This document shows positions 5,696 through 11,261 of a DNA stretch of 27,446 nt, piece after piece. A model generated the notes under the pieces. That model was not told the DNA's origin. It searched no databases and saw only the letters and a program-made list of their open reading frames with translations. Numbering within the stretch: the first letter of the stretch is position 1; every line of letters begins with the position of its first letter. This DNA comes from a virus: IMG/VR virus record IMGVR_UViG_3300032242_001258, positions 1 to 27,446 of that record; one strand, written 5' to 3'. The translations under genes were made by a program, and so were the position numbers.

Positions 5696-6730
5696 ATGAA
5701 CAACACCGCTCATAAGTCCGAAGTAGAGAATGGTTCTGTATCATTCGCTCTTGTGGATTCCCGCTCTAATCCTGCATGGCATTCTTATGCTAACAAGATT
5801 TTCGATGCAGATACAGAAGCCCCAACAGTATCAGAAATTATGGATGCTGCTAAACTCTCTAATTGGAATGTACGCCTTGAGCCTATTTCCGAATTAGTCC
5901 CCGACTATAAGATGGTTACAGAATCTTATCTTGTCGTGCGTGATAACCCTTACACCGACGGGCAGAAAGATGTTCTCGCCACAGTAGGCTCACGCTATAA
6001 AGAAGTGCAGAATGAAGATTTGTTTGCATTTGCGCAGAATCTGCATGACTCTAATCCAGAAGTCAAAATTGACTCTGCTGGTTCATTCAAGAATGGTCGT
6101 GTAGTTTATGGCTCATGGTCTATTCCTAACCAGTTAGTTCTTGATCCATCTGGTGCTAATGATATAACTAATCTTTATTTAGTTGTTCACACTTCACACG
6201 ATGGTTCTGTCGCTATTCAAGCAGGTATCACGCCTGTGCGTGTTAAGTGCCAAAATACACTTAATTTCGCTATGCGTAAGGCTAAGCAATCTTTCAAGAT
6301 TCGCCACACCGCTACTGTTGATGGCAAAATTGCTGCTGCTCGTGAGGCTCTAGGTATGTCGGTTGCATACTTCGATGAGTTCTCTAAGCAGGCTAACGAA
6401 TTGTTCACTCGTGAAGTAACGAATGCACAATTCAGCAAGATCATCAACACTCTTTATCCTAAGCCAGAAGAAGATAAAAAGGGTGCTATCACTAAGTGGG
6501 AAAATAAGGTTGTCCTGCTTGATGAGTTGTACCATAACTCTCCTACTAATGCTAACATCAAGGGTACAGCATGGGGCGTTGTTAATGCTCTAACTGAGCG
6601 TCTTGATTACTTCCGCACTGCTCGTAAAGGTTCTAACGAATCTCTCGTTTATTCTGCTTCAGGATTTGATCCTGTTATCACGGCAGAAAAAAATAAAATT
6701 GTTAAGCAAGTGTTATCACTAACCGCTTAA
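5696..6730 (+). CDS. DUF932/TIGR03299-like phage/plasmid protein
   Basis: 344 aa, the largest gene of the left arm. The order PAWHS near residue 30, then LVVRDNPYTD, TVGSRYKEVQN, VHTSHDGSVAIQAGITPVRVKCQNTL, and a long helical C-terminus fits the phage/plasmid family TIGR03299 (DUF932). The biochemical role of that family is not established. AGAAAGAAGGTTCAT is a good ribosome-binding site. It has its own promoter and is followed by a hairpin, so it may be monocistronic or joined to the tRNA. Confidence 0.85.
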   Translation: MNNTAHKSEVENGSVSFALVDSRSNPAWHSYANKIFDADTEAPTVSEIMDAAKLSNWNVRLEPISELVPDYKMVTESYLVVRDNPYTDGQKDVLATVGSRYKEVQNEDLFAFAQNLHDSNPEVKIDSAGSFKNGRVVYGSWSIPNQLVLDPSGANDITNLYLVVHTSHDGSVAIQAGITPVRVKCQNTLNFAMRKAKQSFKIRHTATVDGKIAAAREALGMSVAYFDEFSKQANELFTREVTNAQFSKIINTLYPKPEEDKKGAITKWENKVVLLDELYHNSPTNANIKGTAWGVVNALTERLDYFRTARKGSNESLVYSASGFDPVITAEKNKIVKQVLSLTA

Positions 6731-6736
6731 TAAATC

Positions 6737-6758
6737 GTGAGGGGCGAAAGCCCCTCAC
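6737..6758 (+). terminator. Perfect GAAA-capped hairpin
   Basis: GTGAGGGGC, GAAA, GCCCCTCAC: nine perfect pairs closed by a stable tetraloop, 7 bases before tRNA-Asp. There is no U tract, so it may protect the upstream mRNA 3' end after tRNA processing instead of stopping transcription. Confidence 0.6.
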
Positions 6759-6765
6759 CTCTCTT

Positions 6766-6839
6766 GATTCTATAGATCAATTGGTTAGATCGCTACCCTG
6801 TCACGGTAGAGGCTGCGGGTTCAAGTCCCGTTAGAATCG
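6766..6839 (+). tRNA. tRNA-Asp (GTC)
   Basis: 74-nt cloverleaf: acceptor GATTCTA/TAGAATC, anticodon stem CTACC/GGTAG with loop CTGTCAC (anticodon GTC), T loop TTCAAGT, discriminator G. CCA is not encoded. The central part is nearly identical to the tRNA-Asp at 24627-24700, with paired changes in the acceptor and anticodon stems. Confidence 0.95.
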
Positions 6840-6840
6840 C

Positions 6841-6948
6841 ATGGAAAATAAAAAAGTTGTAATATGTCCAAAGTGCAAAGCTGAAATCCAGGTGCGATCA
6901 AACTTTGCACACGACACGCTGAATAATCACTTGACAAAATGTAAGTGA
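6841..6948 (+). CDS. C2HC zinc-finger peptide directly after tRNA-Asp
   Basis: 35 aa, MENKKVVICPKCKAEI and onward, with CPKC, then His-x6-His and a final Cys: a CCHC/CCHH-like finger. The ATG lies one base after the tRNA, with no ribosome-binding site. Cutting the tRNA 3' end would leave an almost leaderless mRNA, which actinobacteria translate well. That mechanism is inference. Confidence 0.65.
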   Translation: MENKKVVICPKCKAEIQVRSNFAHDTLNNHLTKCK

Positions 6949-6961
6949 TGGGGGCGCGGGG

Positions 6962-6977
6962 TGTGAGTAAAATCACA
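6962..6977. promoter_or_regulatory. CRP/GlxR-like palindrome, copy 6
   Basis: Perfect TGTGA-GTAAAA-TCACA, directly next to a GGGGGCGCGGGG block and two bases before TTACGA copy 4. It is about 120 bases before the -10 at 7089. Confidence 0.65.
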
Positions 6978-6978
6978 A

Positions 6979-7003
6979 TTACGAAGGGGTATAAAATCTC
7001 CCT
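6979..7003. repeat. TTACGA intergenic element, copy 4
   Basis: TTACGA, 9 bases, AAATCTCCC: the clearest match to the consensus. Confidence 0.55.
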
Positions 7004-7072
7004 AAAGTTAGACATTAAGAAGATATATGTCAAACCCTTTACGATTAAACAAGTATAGGCTATGTGGACAAA

Positions 7073-7094
7073 TGTCAGTGGGGTATGCTAGAAT
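7073..7094 (+). promoter_or_regulatory. TGTCRGTGG-type promoter, copy 6
   Basis: TGTCAGTGG, 7 bases ending TGC, TAGAAT, with TGGACA (7065-7070) as a fair -35. It drives the gene at 7126. Confidence 0.75.
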
Positions 7095-7125
7095 ATGCCT
7101 TATAACTACGAACAAAGGAAATGAT

Positions 7126-7818
7126 ATGCCGAACTGGGTTTATAATGGTCTTACAATTGAAGGTAATCCTGAATCTGTAACTAAATTAGTTAATCAGATG
7201 AATCAACCATTTGAAAGAGAGTTTGACTCTTTTGATATGGCTACAGGTAAGCAAGTTGTTAAGAAAAGTCTTTATCCCGCCCCAATTTTTGCTTTCTGGA
7301 ATATTGTTAAGCCATCTGATTTAGATGCATATATGAAGCAACCTAACTTTGGTAAGGATGCTGACTTTAGTAAATTTGTACAGTTTGAAGGAGAAGACTG
7401 GTACAACTGGAATAACCGTAACTGGGGAACTAAATGGGATGTAGCCGTATCTGATGAGAAAGAAGATTCAAATACATATATGGAGGGTCCTGTTGCCAAT
7501 GGTGATAACTTAGTAGTTTATTATAACTTTGAAACTGCTTGGTCACGTCCTCTTCCTGCTCTAGAAAATTTATCTGCACAGTACCCTGACCTTCTATTTA
7601 CTTTATCTTACGAAGAAGAGACAGGCTGGGGTGGAGAATGTGAATTCCTACGTGGTAAATATATTGCTGGTTTAGAATATGAAACCAAGTGTAATGAATG
7701 TGATGCATATGATTGTATGGAATATTGCGAAGATTGCGAAAACAATGTATGCTCTACCTGTGGTTTTGGCACATCAGAAGAAGGTTGTTCAATTCACCCA
7801 GTGGAGGCAAATGTATAA
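7126..7818 (+). CDS. Api92/DUF1281-like phage protein
   Basis: 230 aa. It begins MPNWVYNGLTIEG, the hallmark of the Api92-like family, and carries the WNNRNWGTKWD stretch of the same family; the core should be a ferredoxin-like fold. The C-terminus adds a cysteine-rich tail (about 40 aa, eight Cys in CxxC patterns, then His) that could bind zinc. ATG 7126 follows AAAGGAAATGAT; the frame from 7027 crosses the promoter and is rejected. Function of the family is unknown. Confidence 0.85.
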   Translation: MPNWVYNGLTIEGNPESVTKLVNQMNQPFEREFDSFDMATGKQVVKKSLYPAPIFAFWNIVKPSDLDAYMKQPNFGKDADFSKFVQFEGEDWYNWNNRNWGTKWDVAVSDEKEDSNTYMEGPVANGDNLVVYYNFETAWSRPLPALENLSAQYPDLLFTLSYEEETGWGGECEFLRGKYIAGLEYETKCNECDAYDCMEYCEDCENNVCSTCGFGTSEEGCSIHPVEANV

Positions 7819-8444
7819 TGGATTTAATATCAACTAAATATATATATGCTTGTGATCCAGACTATTGTGATTGTTTAATTGAACTTACTACATCGGATAA
7901 GTTTGGATTTCCCGCCACTGTGACAAATATCACATGCCCTTGCGGGCGTGTCTTGGAACCGTTGTCAGTGGTAGATGCTACAATACTCCCTATAACCGAA
8001 CAGAAAGAAGATAACATGGAAACAATGCAGGAGAACTACAACCCAAATGCTTTGGTCACTTACAAGAAGATTGTAGATGGTCAGGCTGAATATGTTACTA
8101 CCAAGGTAACAGAACTTGACTGGGCTATGGAACGTGCCCGTCAAGATGCAAAGATGGCTATGATTAGTTATGAGAAGGAAGTAGCACTAGAAGAACTTAT
8201 CAAGGAGAACTACCTTGAATCTGGTGATCAGGGAACTCTTCTACAGATTGCAGAACTCTTTAGCATCTCGTTAACTAAAGATGTTGAATTTGTTGCAACT
8301 ATCGAAATCTCGGGAACTGTCACAGTTGATCTAACTGATGAAGATGCTTTGCAGACTCTATTAGAAAATAGTGTGCATGTTTCTTCCTATGATGGAGATC
8401 TAGATGTATCTGATTATGTATTAGTCAACTATGAGGAGCGTTAA
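7818..8444 (+). CDS. Long form: zinc-binding head fused to a helical protein
   Basis: 208 aa from ATG 7818, which overlaps the preceding stop (TAATG) after a GGAGG site. Residues 1-55 form a Cys-rich head (CDPDYCDC, then CPCGR). About residues 50-66 are encoded by the promoter and leader of the inner gene starting at 8016, and look like linker. There is no stop between the two parts, so this appears to be two neighbouring genes joined in frame. Confidence 0.6.
   Translation: MDLISTKYIYACDPDYCDCLIELTTSDKFGFPATVTNITCPCGRVLEPLSVVDATILPITEQKEDNMETMQENYNPNALVTYKKIVDGQAEYVTTKVTELDWAMERARQDAKMAMISYEKEVALEELIKENYLESGDQGTLLQIAELFSISLTKDVEFVATIEISGTVTVDLTDEDALQTLLENSVHVSSYDGDLDVSDYVLVNYEER
7919..7934. 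promoter_or_regulatory. CRP/GlxR-like palindrome, copy 7
   Basis: Perfect TGTGA-CAAATA-TCACA inside the reading frame of the zinc head. Its centre is 52.5 bases before the -10 at 7979, the same distance as copy 1. Confidence 0.65.
7963..7984 (+). promoter_or_regulatory. TGTCRGTGG-type promoter, copy 7
   Basis: TGTCAGTGG, 7 bases ending TGC, TACAAT, inside the long reading frame. It would produce an mRNA starting near 7991 for the inner gene. Confidence 0.75.
8016..8444 (+). CDS. Inner gene: helical acidic protein, unknown
   Basis: 142 aa, METMQENYNPNALVTY and onward, in the same frame as the 208-aa form. It has its own promoter and a standard ribosome-binding site (CAGAAAGAAGATAAC), which makes this the more likely main product. 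Helical middle, beta-like C-terminus (VEFVATIEISGTVTVDL). No family recognised. Confidence 0.75.
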   Translation: METMQENYNPNALVTYKKIVDGQAEYVTTKVTELDWAMERARQDAKMAMISYEKEVALEELIKENYLESGDQGTLLQIAELFSISLTKDVEFVATIEISGTVTVDLTDEDALQTLLENSVHVSSYDGDLDVSDYVLVNYEER

Positions 8445-8653
8445 TGGCTATTGTTACAATTGATGCTGGCTCCCGCCAAACGGCGGGAGCACTCATGGTA
8501 GAAGCCTGGAAGCACGGGGTAGAGGTAGAAATGCTACATGATAACCAGATGGAACTAACATGTGCATATGACGACAAGATGAATAAGGTCTTAAATAAAT
8601 ATAAGGGTGTCAAAGTCCTACACACAGAACTAATTAAGGAGATCTTTGAATGA
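8444..8653 (+). CDS. Small protein with internal hairpin, unknown
   Basis: 69 aa, MAIVTIDAGSRQTAGALM and onward. GAGGAGCGTTA before the ATG; start and previous stop overlap. Codons 9-16 form a perfect 9-bp hairpin (GCTCCCGCC, AAAC, GGCGGGAGC; 8469-8490) that may affect translation. It overlaps the next gene by ATGA. Confidence 0.7.
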   Translation: MAIVTIDAGSRQTAGALMVEAWKHGVEVEMLHDNQMELTCAYDDKMNKVLNKYKGVKVLHTELIKEIFE

Positions 8654-8802
8654 CACTTATAGAACTAATTAATTTAATATACACAGACATTGACGGGCAT
8701 TCAAATGAATGTGATTGCAATCTATGTATAACTATGGATATCGTACAGGAATATATTCAGCGAGATCGCCTTGACAAGGCCGATGCTGGTATGGTAGGAT
8801 AA
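8650..8802 (+). CDS. Small Cys-containing protein, unknown
   Basis: 50 aa with a CDCNLC cluster flanked by His. ATGA overlap with the previous stop. The final 11 codons contain the leaderless promoter of the next gene. Function unknown. Confidence 0.6.
   Translation: MTLIELINLIYTDIDGHSNECDCNLCITMDIVQEYIQRDRLDKADAGMVG
8771..8800 (+). promoter_or_regulatory. Leaderless promoter
   Basis: TTGACA, 18-base spacer, TAGGAT, then 7 bases to ATG 8808. The expected +1 falls on the start codon. Confidence 0.7.
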
Positions 8803-8807
8803 CGCCC

Positions 8808-9164
8808 ATGGATATAACAACACAAGAACGTATAGATATGCTAGTGGATGTAGAGATTAGTTTAACTAATTACTCTAATTCAAAAGCCAATTACCGTCCC
8901 GCTTTTGGTGATATCGCCGCCTATCATACATTGTTAAGTTTGTATGAGATGGACTATAGCGATATGGAACCTGAGTACCTATGGCGCAAGAAGCCTGATG
9001 AGATCATGACGGTAGTCATTGATGAGAATCATATCTTCTCACTTGAATACGGGTGGGATGACTTATATGAATCAGTCCGTGAATGGATTGTAAACAAAGG
9101 TTTCGTCGTACATTGCGACGAATTAGATGAAGAAGAATACCAACAACTAATGGAGGCAAAATAA
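8808..9164 (+). CDS. Acidic protein, unknown, probably leaderless
   Basis: 118 aa, MDITTQERIDMLVDVE and onward; acidic, with a Trp/Tyr-rich middle and a C-terminus rich in Glu. There is no ribosome-binding site before ATG; a promoter ends seven bases upstream. It ends one base before the Lsr2-like gene. No family recognised. Confidence 0.75.
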   Translation: MDITTQERIDMLVDVEISLTNYSNSKANYRPAFGDIAAYHTLLSLYEMDYSDMEPEYLWRKKPDEIMTVVIDENHIFSLEYGWDDLYESVREWIVNKGFVVHCDELDEEEYQQLMEAK

Positions 9165-9165
9165 T

Positions 9166-9366
9166 ATGGCAACAAAGGCAGCAAAGTCAACAGCAGTACA
9201 AACAACACCAGCACAGTCCCCACGTGAATTCCTAGTTTCAAAGGGCTTTACACCAGGGGCTCGTGGTCGCTTTAGCAAAGACATGGTCCTGGCCCTACAG
9301 GCTGCAGGCTATCCAGTTAAGGCTCCAAAGGAGCGTTCAAAGGTAGTCTCAACCCCTTTAGCGTAA
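9166..9366 (+). CDS. Small Lsr2-like DNA-binding protein
   Basis: 66 aa. The core PREFLVSKGFTPGARGRFSK resembles the C-terminal DNA-binding domain of Lsr2, where an RGR hook enters the minor groove of AT-rich DNA. The N-terminus is a Thr/Ala/Lys linker; the Lsr2 dimerisation domain is missing. It might act as an anti-silencer or nucleoid protein (inference). GGAGG lies upstream. A slippery sequence sits 3 bases before the stop. Confidence 0.6.
   Translation: MATKAAKSTAVQTTPAQSPREFLVSKGFTPGARGRFSKDMVLALQAAGYPVKAPKERSKVVSTPLA
9354..9360 (+). other. Possible -1 frameshift site CCCTTTA
   Basis: The heptamer reads C CCT TTA in the Lsr2-like frame, which fits the X-XXY-YYZ rule. It lies 3 bases before the TAA. 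The -1 frame is open for 63 further codons (to 9551) and encodes a protein-like zinc sequence with no good start of its own. Confidence 0.45.
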
Positions 9367-9380
9367 ACCCTTACCAAGAT

Positions 9381-9554
9381 GTGCCCCCAGTCAGAGTCTC
9401 TCGTACACTTTACGGGATGGACAATTTGGGGGTACGCATTGGGTACGTAATGTGCGGGGATTGCGAAAAGCACATGTCCAATTGTAATTGTGCAGGTGGA
9501 GTAAAGGCTCCATCTCAAATAGTGAGAGCACTAGACAAACTCGTTAGAATATGA
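9381..9554 (+). CDS. Zinc-ribbon-like protein, start uncertain
   Basis: 57 aa from GTG 9381, or 45 aa from ATG 9417. The sequence VPPVRVSRTLYGMDNLGVRI then CGDC and CNC looks like real protein. Neither start has a ribosome-binding site, and the reading frame stays protein-like upstream (NPYQD) into the Lsr2-like gene. A -1 frameshift product of about 129 aa is therefore plausible. Function unknown. Confidence 0.55.
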   Translation: MPPVRVSRTLYGMDNLGVRIGYVMCGDCEKHMSNCNCAGGVKAPSQIVRALDKLVRI

Positions 9555-9560
9555 TAAGAT
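9532..9560 (+). promoter_or_regulatory. Promoter before 9570
   Basis: TAGACA, 17-base spacer, TAAGAT, nine bases before ATG 9570. The leader would be about two or three bases, so the gene is close to leaderless. Confidence 0.55.
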
Positions 9561-9569
9561 AGGGGACTT

Positions 9570-9824
9570 ATGCAAAGTATAAACCAAAAGTATATTAAAC
9601 AGACTAATGATATGTTACTTAACGCAGAGTCTAATCTAGAACTAATTGCAACTCAAATAGGTAGATTGCCAGTTAGAGAGCAAAAAAGATATCTTAGACT
9701 TGCTTTAAGTTATGTTGACCTAGTATCTAGAATGCAACTTAACGTAGTAACTATGCGTGATGCTATTGTGCTATGTAAAGAAATAATGGAAGTAGTTAAT
9801 CTATACTATGAGGAGAATGAATAA
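9570..9824 (+). CDS. Helical protein, unknown
   Basis: 84 aa, MQSINQKYIKQTNDMLL and onward, predicted alpha-helical throughout, with basic middle (REQKRYLRLAL). AGGGGA sits only three bases before the ATG, and the promoter is very close. It ends in TAATG with the next gene. Confidence 0.75.
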   Translation: MQSINQKYIKQTNDMLLNAESNLELIATQIGRLPVREQKRYLRLALSYVDLVSRMQLNVVTMRDAIVLCKEIMEVVNLYYEENE

Positions 9825-10171
9825 TGGGAGCAAGAACTAATTATACAATCATCACCACATCTAACCCCGCTCAAAACCTAAACGTCTATGCACACTGGGA
9901 TGGCACAGAGTCAGTGGCGATTATGCAGGCTGCCATCAAGGCCGCTATGCCCCGTATCAAGACACGTGATACATCCTATGCCACTCGTATCCTAGTGGAC
10001 CAGTTGACCAAGGACGGGCGGGATTCAGAGACAGGCTATGGTATCTACATTGGAGAAGAAGTAGACCACGAAGAGCAATATGAATATAAAGAGATTAACT
10101 TAATTAATAATACAGTTACAGTTGGCTCTATGACATTTGAACTTAATCAATTTGTTGAGGTACTAGTATGA
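9824..10171 (+). CDS. Conserved actinophage-type protein, unknown
   Basis: 115 aa, MGARTNYTIITTSNPA and then VYAHWDG: this opening (MGARTN plus a strand ending HW) recurs in many actinophage proteins, from memory. Likely a mixed alpha/beta domain. GAGGAG upstream; coupled to the previous gene. Function unknown. Confidence 0.75.
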   Translation: MGARTNYTIITTSNPAQNLNVYAHWDGTESVAIMQAAIKAAMPRIKTRDTSYATRILVDQLTKDGRDSETGYGIYIGEEVDHEEQYEYKEINLINNTVTVGSMTFELNQFVEVLV

Positions 10172-10281
10172 GCCATAACCATAATTGGGAGTGCTCAGAT
10201 GTTCCCGCAAATTATTACTGTGCTTGTGGATCAGAGGGATACTATAACTCAGTTGACAAGATTATAGATGCAGTGGTATAA
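10168..10281 (+). CDS. Short His/Cys protein
   Basis: 37 aa, MSHNHNWECSDVPANYY and CACGS: two N-terminal His plus three Cys could bind one zinc. ATGA overlap with the previous gene and GAGG upstream. Its last nine codons contain the promoter of the following small RNA. Confidence 0.6.
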   Translation: MSHNHNWECSDVPANYYCACGSEGYYNSVDKIIDAVV

Positions 10282-10282
10282 T
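10253..10282 (+). promoter_or_regulatory. Consensus promoter for a small RNA
   Basis: TTGACA, 18-base spacer, TATAAT: both hexamers are perfect. Nothing downstream is coding; an intrinsic terminator follows within 90 bases. Confidence 0.85.
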
Positions 10283-10288
10283 TATACA

Positions 10289-10367
10289 ACGAGATAGGGC
10301 GTTCAGGCAAATCTGCCAAGTCCATTATAACCTCCACGGGTTCGGGTCCTGTGGAGGTTTTCTTTTT
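10289..10367 (+). ncRNA. Short non-coding RNA, about 79 nt
   Basis: Expected 5' end near 10289, seven bases after a perfect -10. The RNA holds a small hairpin (GGCA, AATC, TGCC; 10307-10318), a single-stranded stretch AAGTCCATTATA, then a 12-bp terminator stem ending in a T-rich tract. There is no start codon with a ribosome-binding site. It may be an antisense regulator or the end of the left transcription unit; its ACCTCC segment is complementary to ribosome-binding sites but is locked in the stem. Confidence 0.7.
10329..10367 (+). terminator. Intrinsic terminator
   Basis: AACCTCCACGGG pairs with TCCTGTGGAGGTT parts (12 bp including one G-U) around a TTCGGGT-type loop, followed by TTTTCTTTTT. 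This is the best intrinsic terminator in the window and closes the left arm. Confidence 0.9.
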
Positions 10368-10429
10368 ATCACATATGTCCGATTTGTAACATATGTACGT
10401 ATTAGTCGAGAATAGCTTAAAAAAAAGGA

Positions 10430-10457
10430 TTACGATGGGGGCTAAAAATCTCCACGA
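10430..10457. repeat. TTACGA intergenic element, copy 5
   Basis: TTACGA, 9 bases, AAAATCTCCA. First of two copies in the central gap. Confidence 0.5.
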
Positions 10458-10474
10458 CTTTTATTGGCGGGACA

Positions 10475-10499
10475 TTACGAAGGCACCCTAAATCTCCCA
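10475..10499. repeat. TTACGA intergenic element, copy 6
   Basis: TTACGA, 8 bases, TAAATCTCCC, 45 bases after copy 5. Confidence 0.5.
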
Positions 10500-10692
10500 A
10501 CAAGTACTGGTATAAACACCTATATAAAACATATCAATAATCAAACAATATGTATAATAAACTAAAGAAACATAAACACTTATGGACATTTATATAGACA
10601 TTCTGTCTATTTTTGTCCATTTTTGTGTAGCATATAAAATATGACCACATATGACCACATAAACACTTGACACATATAATTTTATGTGTACA

Positions 10693-10801
10693 TGTGGATA
10701 TACCTGTGGATAACTATATTACGATTTGACACGCCTTATATTATATGGTTTATTACATGATACCTATATCTGTGGATAACCTGTGTATAAATTGTGGATA
10801 A
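10693..10801 (-). promoter_or_regulatory. DnaA-box cluster
   Basis: On the minus strand these read as TTATCCACA boxes. Perfect copies at 10705-10713, 10771-10779 and 10793-10801; variants TGTGTATAA at 10782-10790 and TGTGGATAT at 10693-10701, all in one orientation. The last three are spaced exactly 11 bases apart. A further TGTGTATAA lies at 11021-11029. TTATNCACA is the established bacterial DnaA consensus. Confidence 0.75.
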
Positions 10802-10814
10802 GGGTATATGTATT

Positions 10815-10840
10815 CTCCACTATACTCCACTATGCTCCAC
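10815..10840. repeat. 10-base tandem repeat CTCCACTAT
   Basis: CTCCAC occurs at 10815, 10825 and 10835, giving three copies in helical register 14 bases beyond the last DnaA box. This could be an iteron-like protein site. Confidence 0.5.
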
Positions 10841-11079
10841 TTCTATAGGGTCTATATGGCTCTATGAAGGGTTATCTATGTGTATTGGGGACGGGACTAT
10901 GCACAATCCGTACAATAATTGATAGCCCTTATATGCTCGATAGAGCGATATATGGGTCTACCACAACTTGAACATCTTAAATCTAATAGGTCTGATTTGG
11001 CTATATTGATCTTAAATGAATGTGTATAATATAGCTTGGTTATATACCATATAGATACTAGTAGTAGAAGTGTCATCTC

Positions 11080-11253
11080 TCAATTCCCGTCCAAATCTTC
11101 TTTATCTATATCCTCTGTAGCATCCCATTCCCACATAGTTCCCCACCACATATGTGGCTTTAGGAATATAGCTGATATTCTCCCGCAGATATTACCTATG
11201 GTATTTAAGATCGGGTTATCCGATCCTTTGATTTGGTTCCAGTTTTCGCTCAT
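11080..11253 (-). CDS. Small Trp-rich protein, unknown
   Basis: 57 aa, MSENWNQIKGSDNPIL and onward, with GRISAIFLKPHMWWGTMW in the middle and an acidic end. AGGAGCAAAA before the ATG is a strong ribosome-binding site. It is the last gene of the right arm before the central gap. A plus-strand frame at 11036-11284 is its shadow. Function unknown. Confidence 0.75.
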   Translation of the reverse strand: MSENWNQIKGSDNPILNTIGNICGRISAIFLKPHMWWGTMWEWDATEDIDKEDLDGN

Positions 11254-11261
11254 TTTTGCTC

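Larger units (their letters stand above)
10368..11079. other. Gene-free region between convergent arms, candidate origin
   Basis: About 700 bases with no supported gene. Contents: paired ACATATGT palindromes (10371, 10389), two TTACGA elements, ATGACCACAT repeated in tandem (10641-10660), an ACACATA/TATGTGT inverted repeat (10668-10687), a DnaA-box cluster (10693-10801), CTCCAC repeated three times at 10-base spacing (10815-10840), and AT-rich DNA. These are typical parts of a replication origin, which is inference here. Confidence 0.55.

Noticed and set aside
7027-7125. Extended start of the Api92-like protein
   Set aside because: It crosses a TGTCRGTGG promoter, and the family begins at MPNW.
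9909-9930. Another GTCAGTGG element
   Set aside because: Inside a coding gene and without a -10 hexamer seven bases later.
10815-10840. CRISPR array
   Set aside because: Only three 10-base repeats with no spacers; no repeat-spacer pattern or cas gene anywhere in the window.
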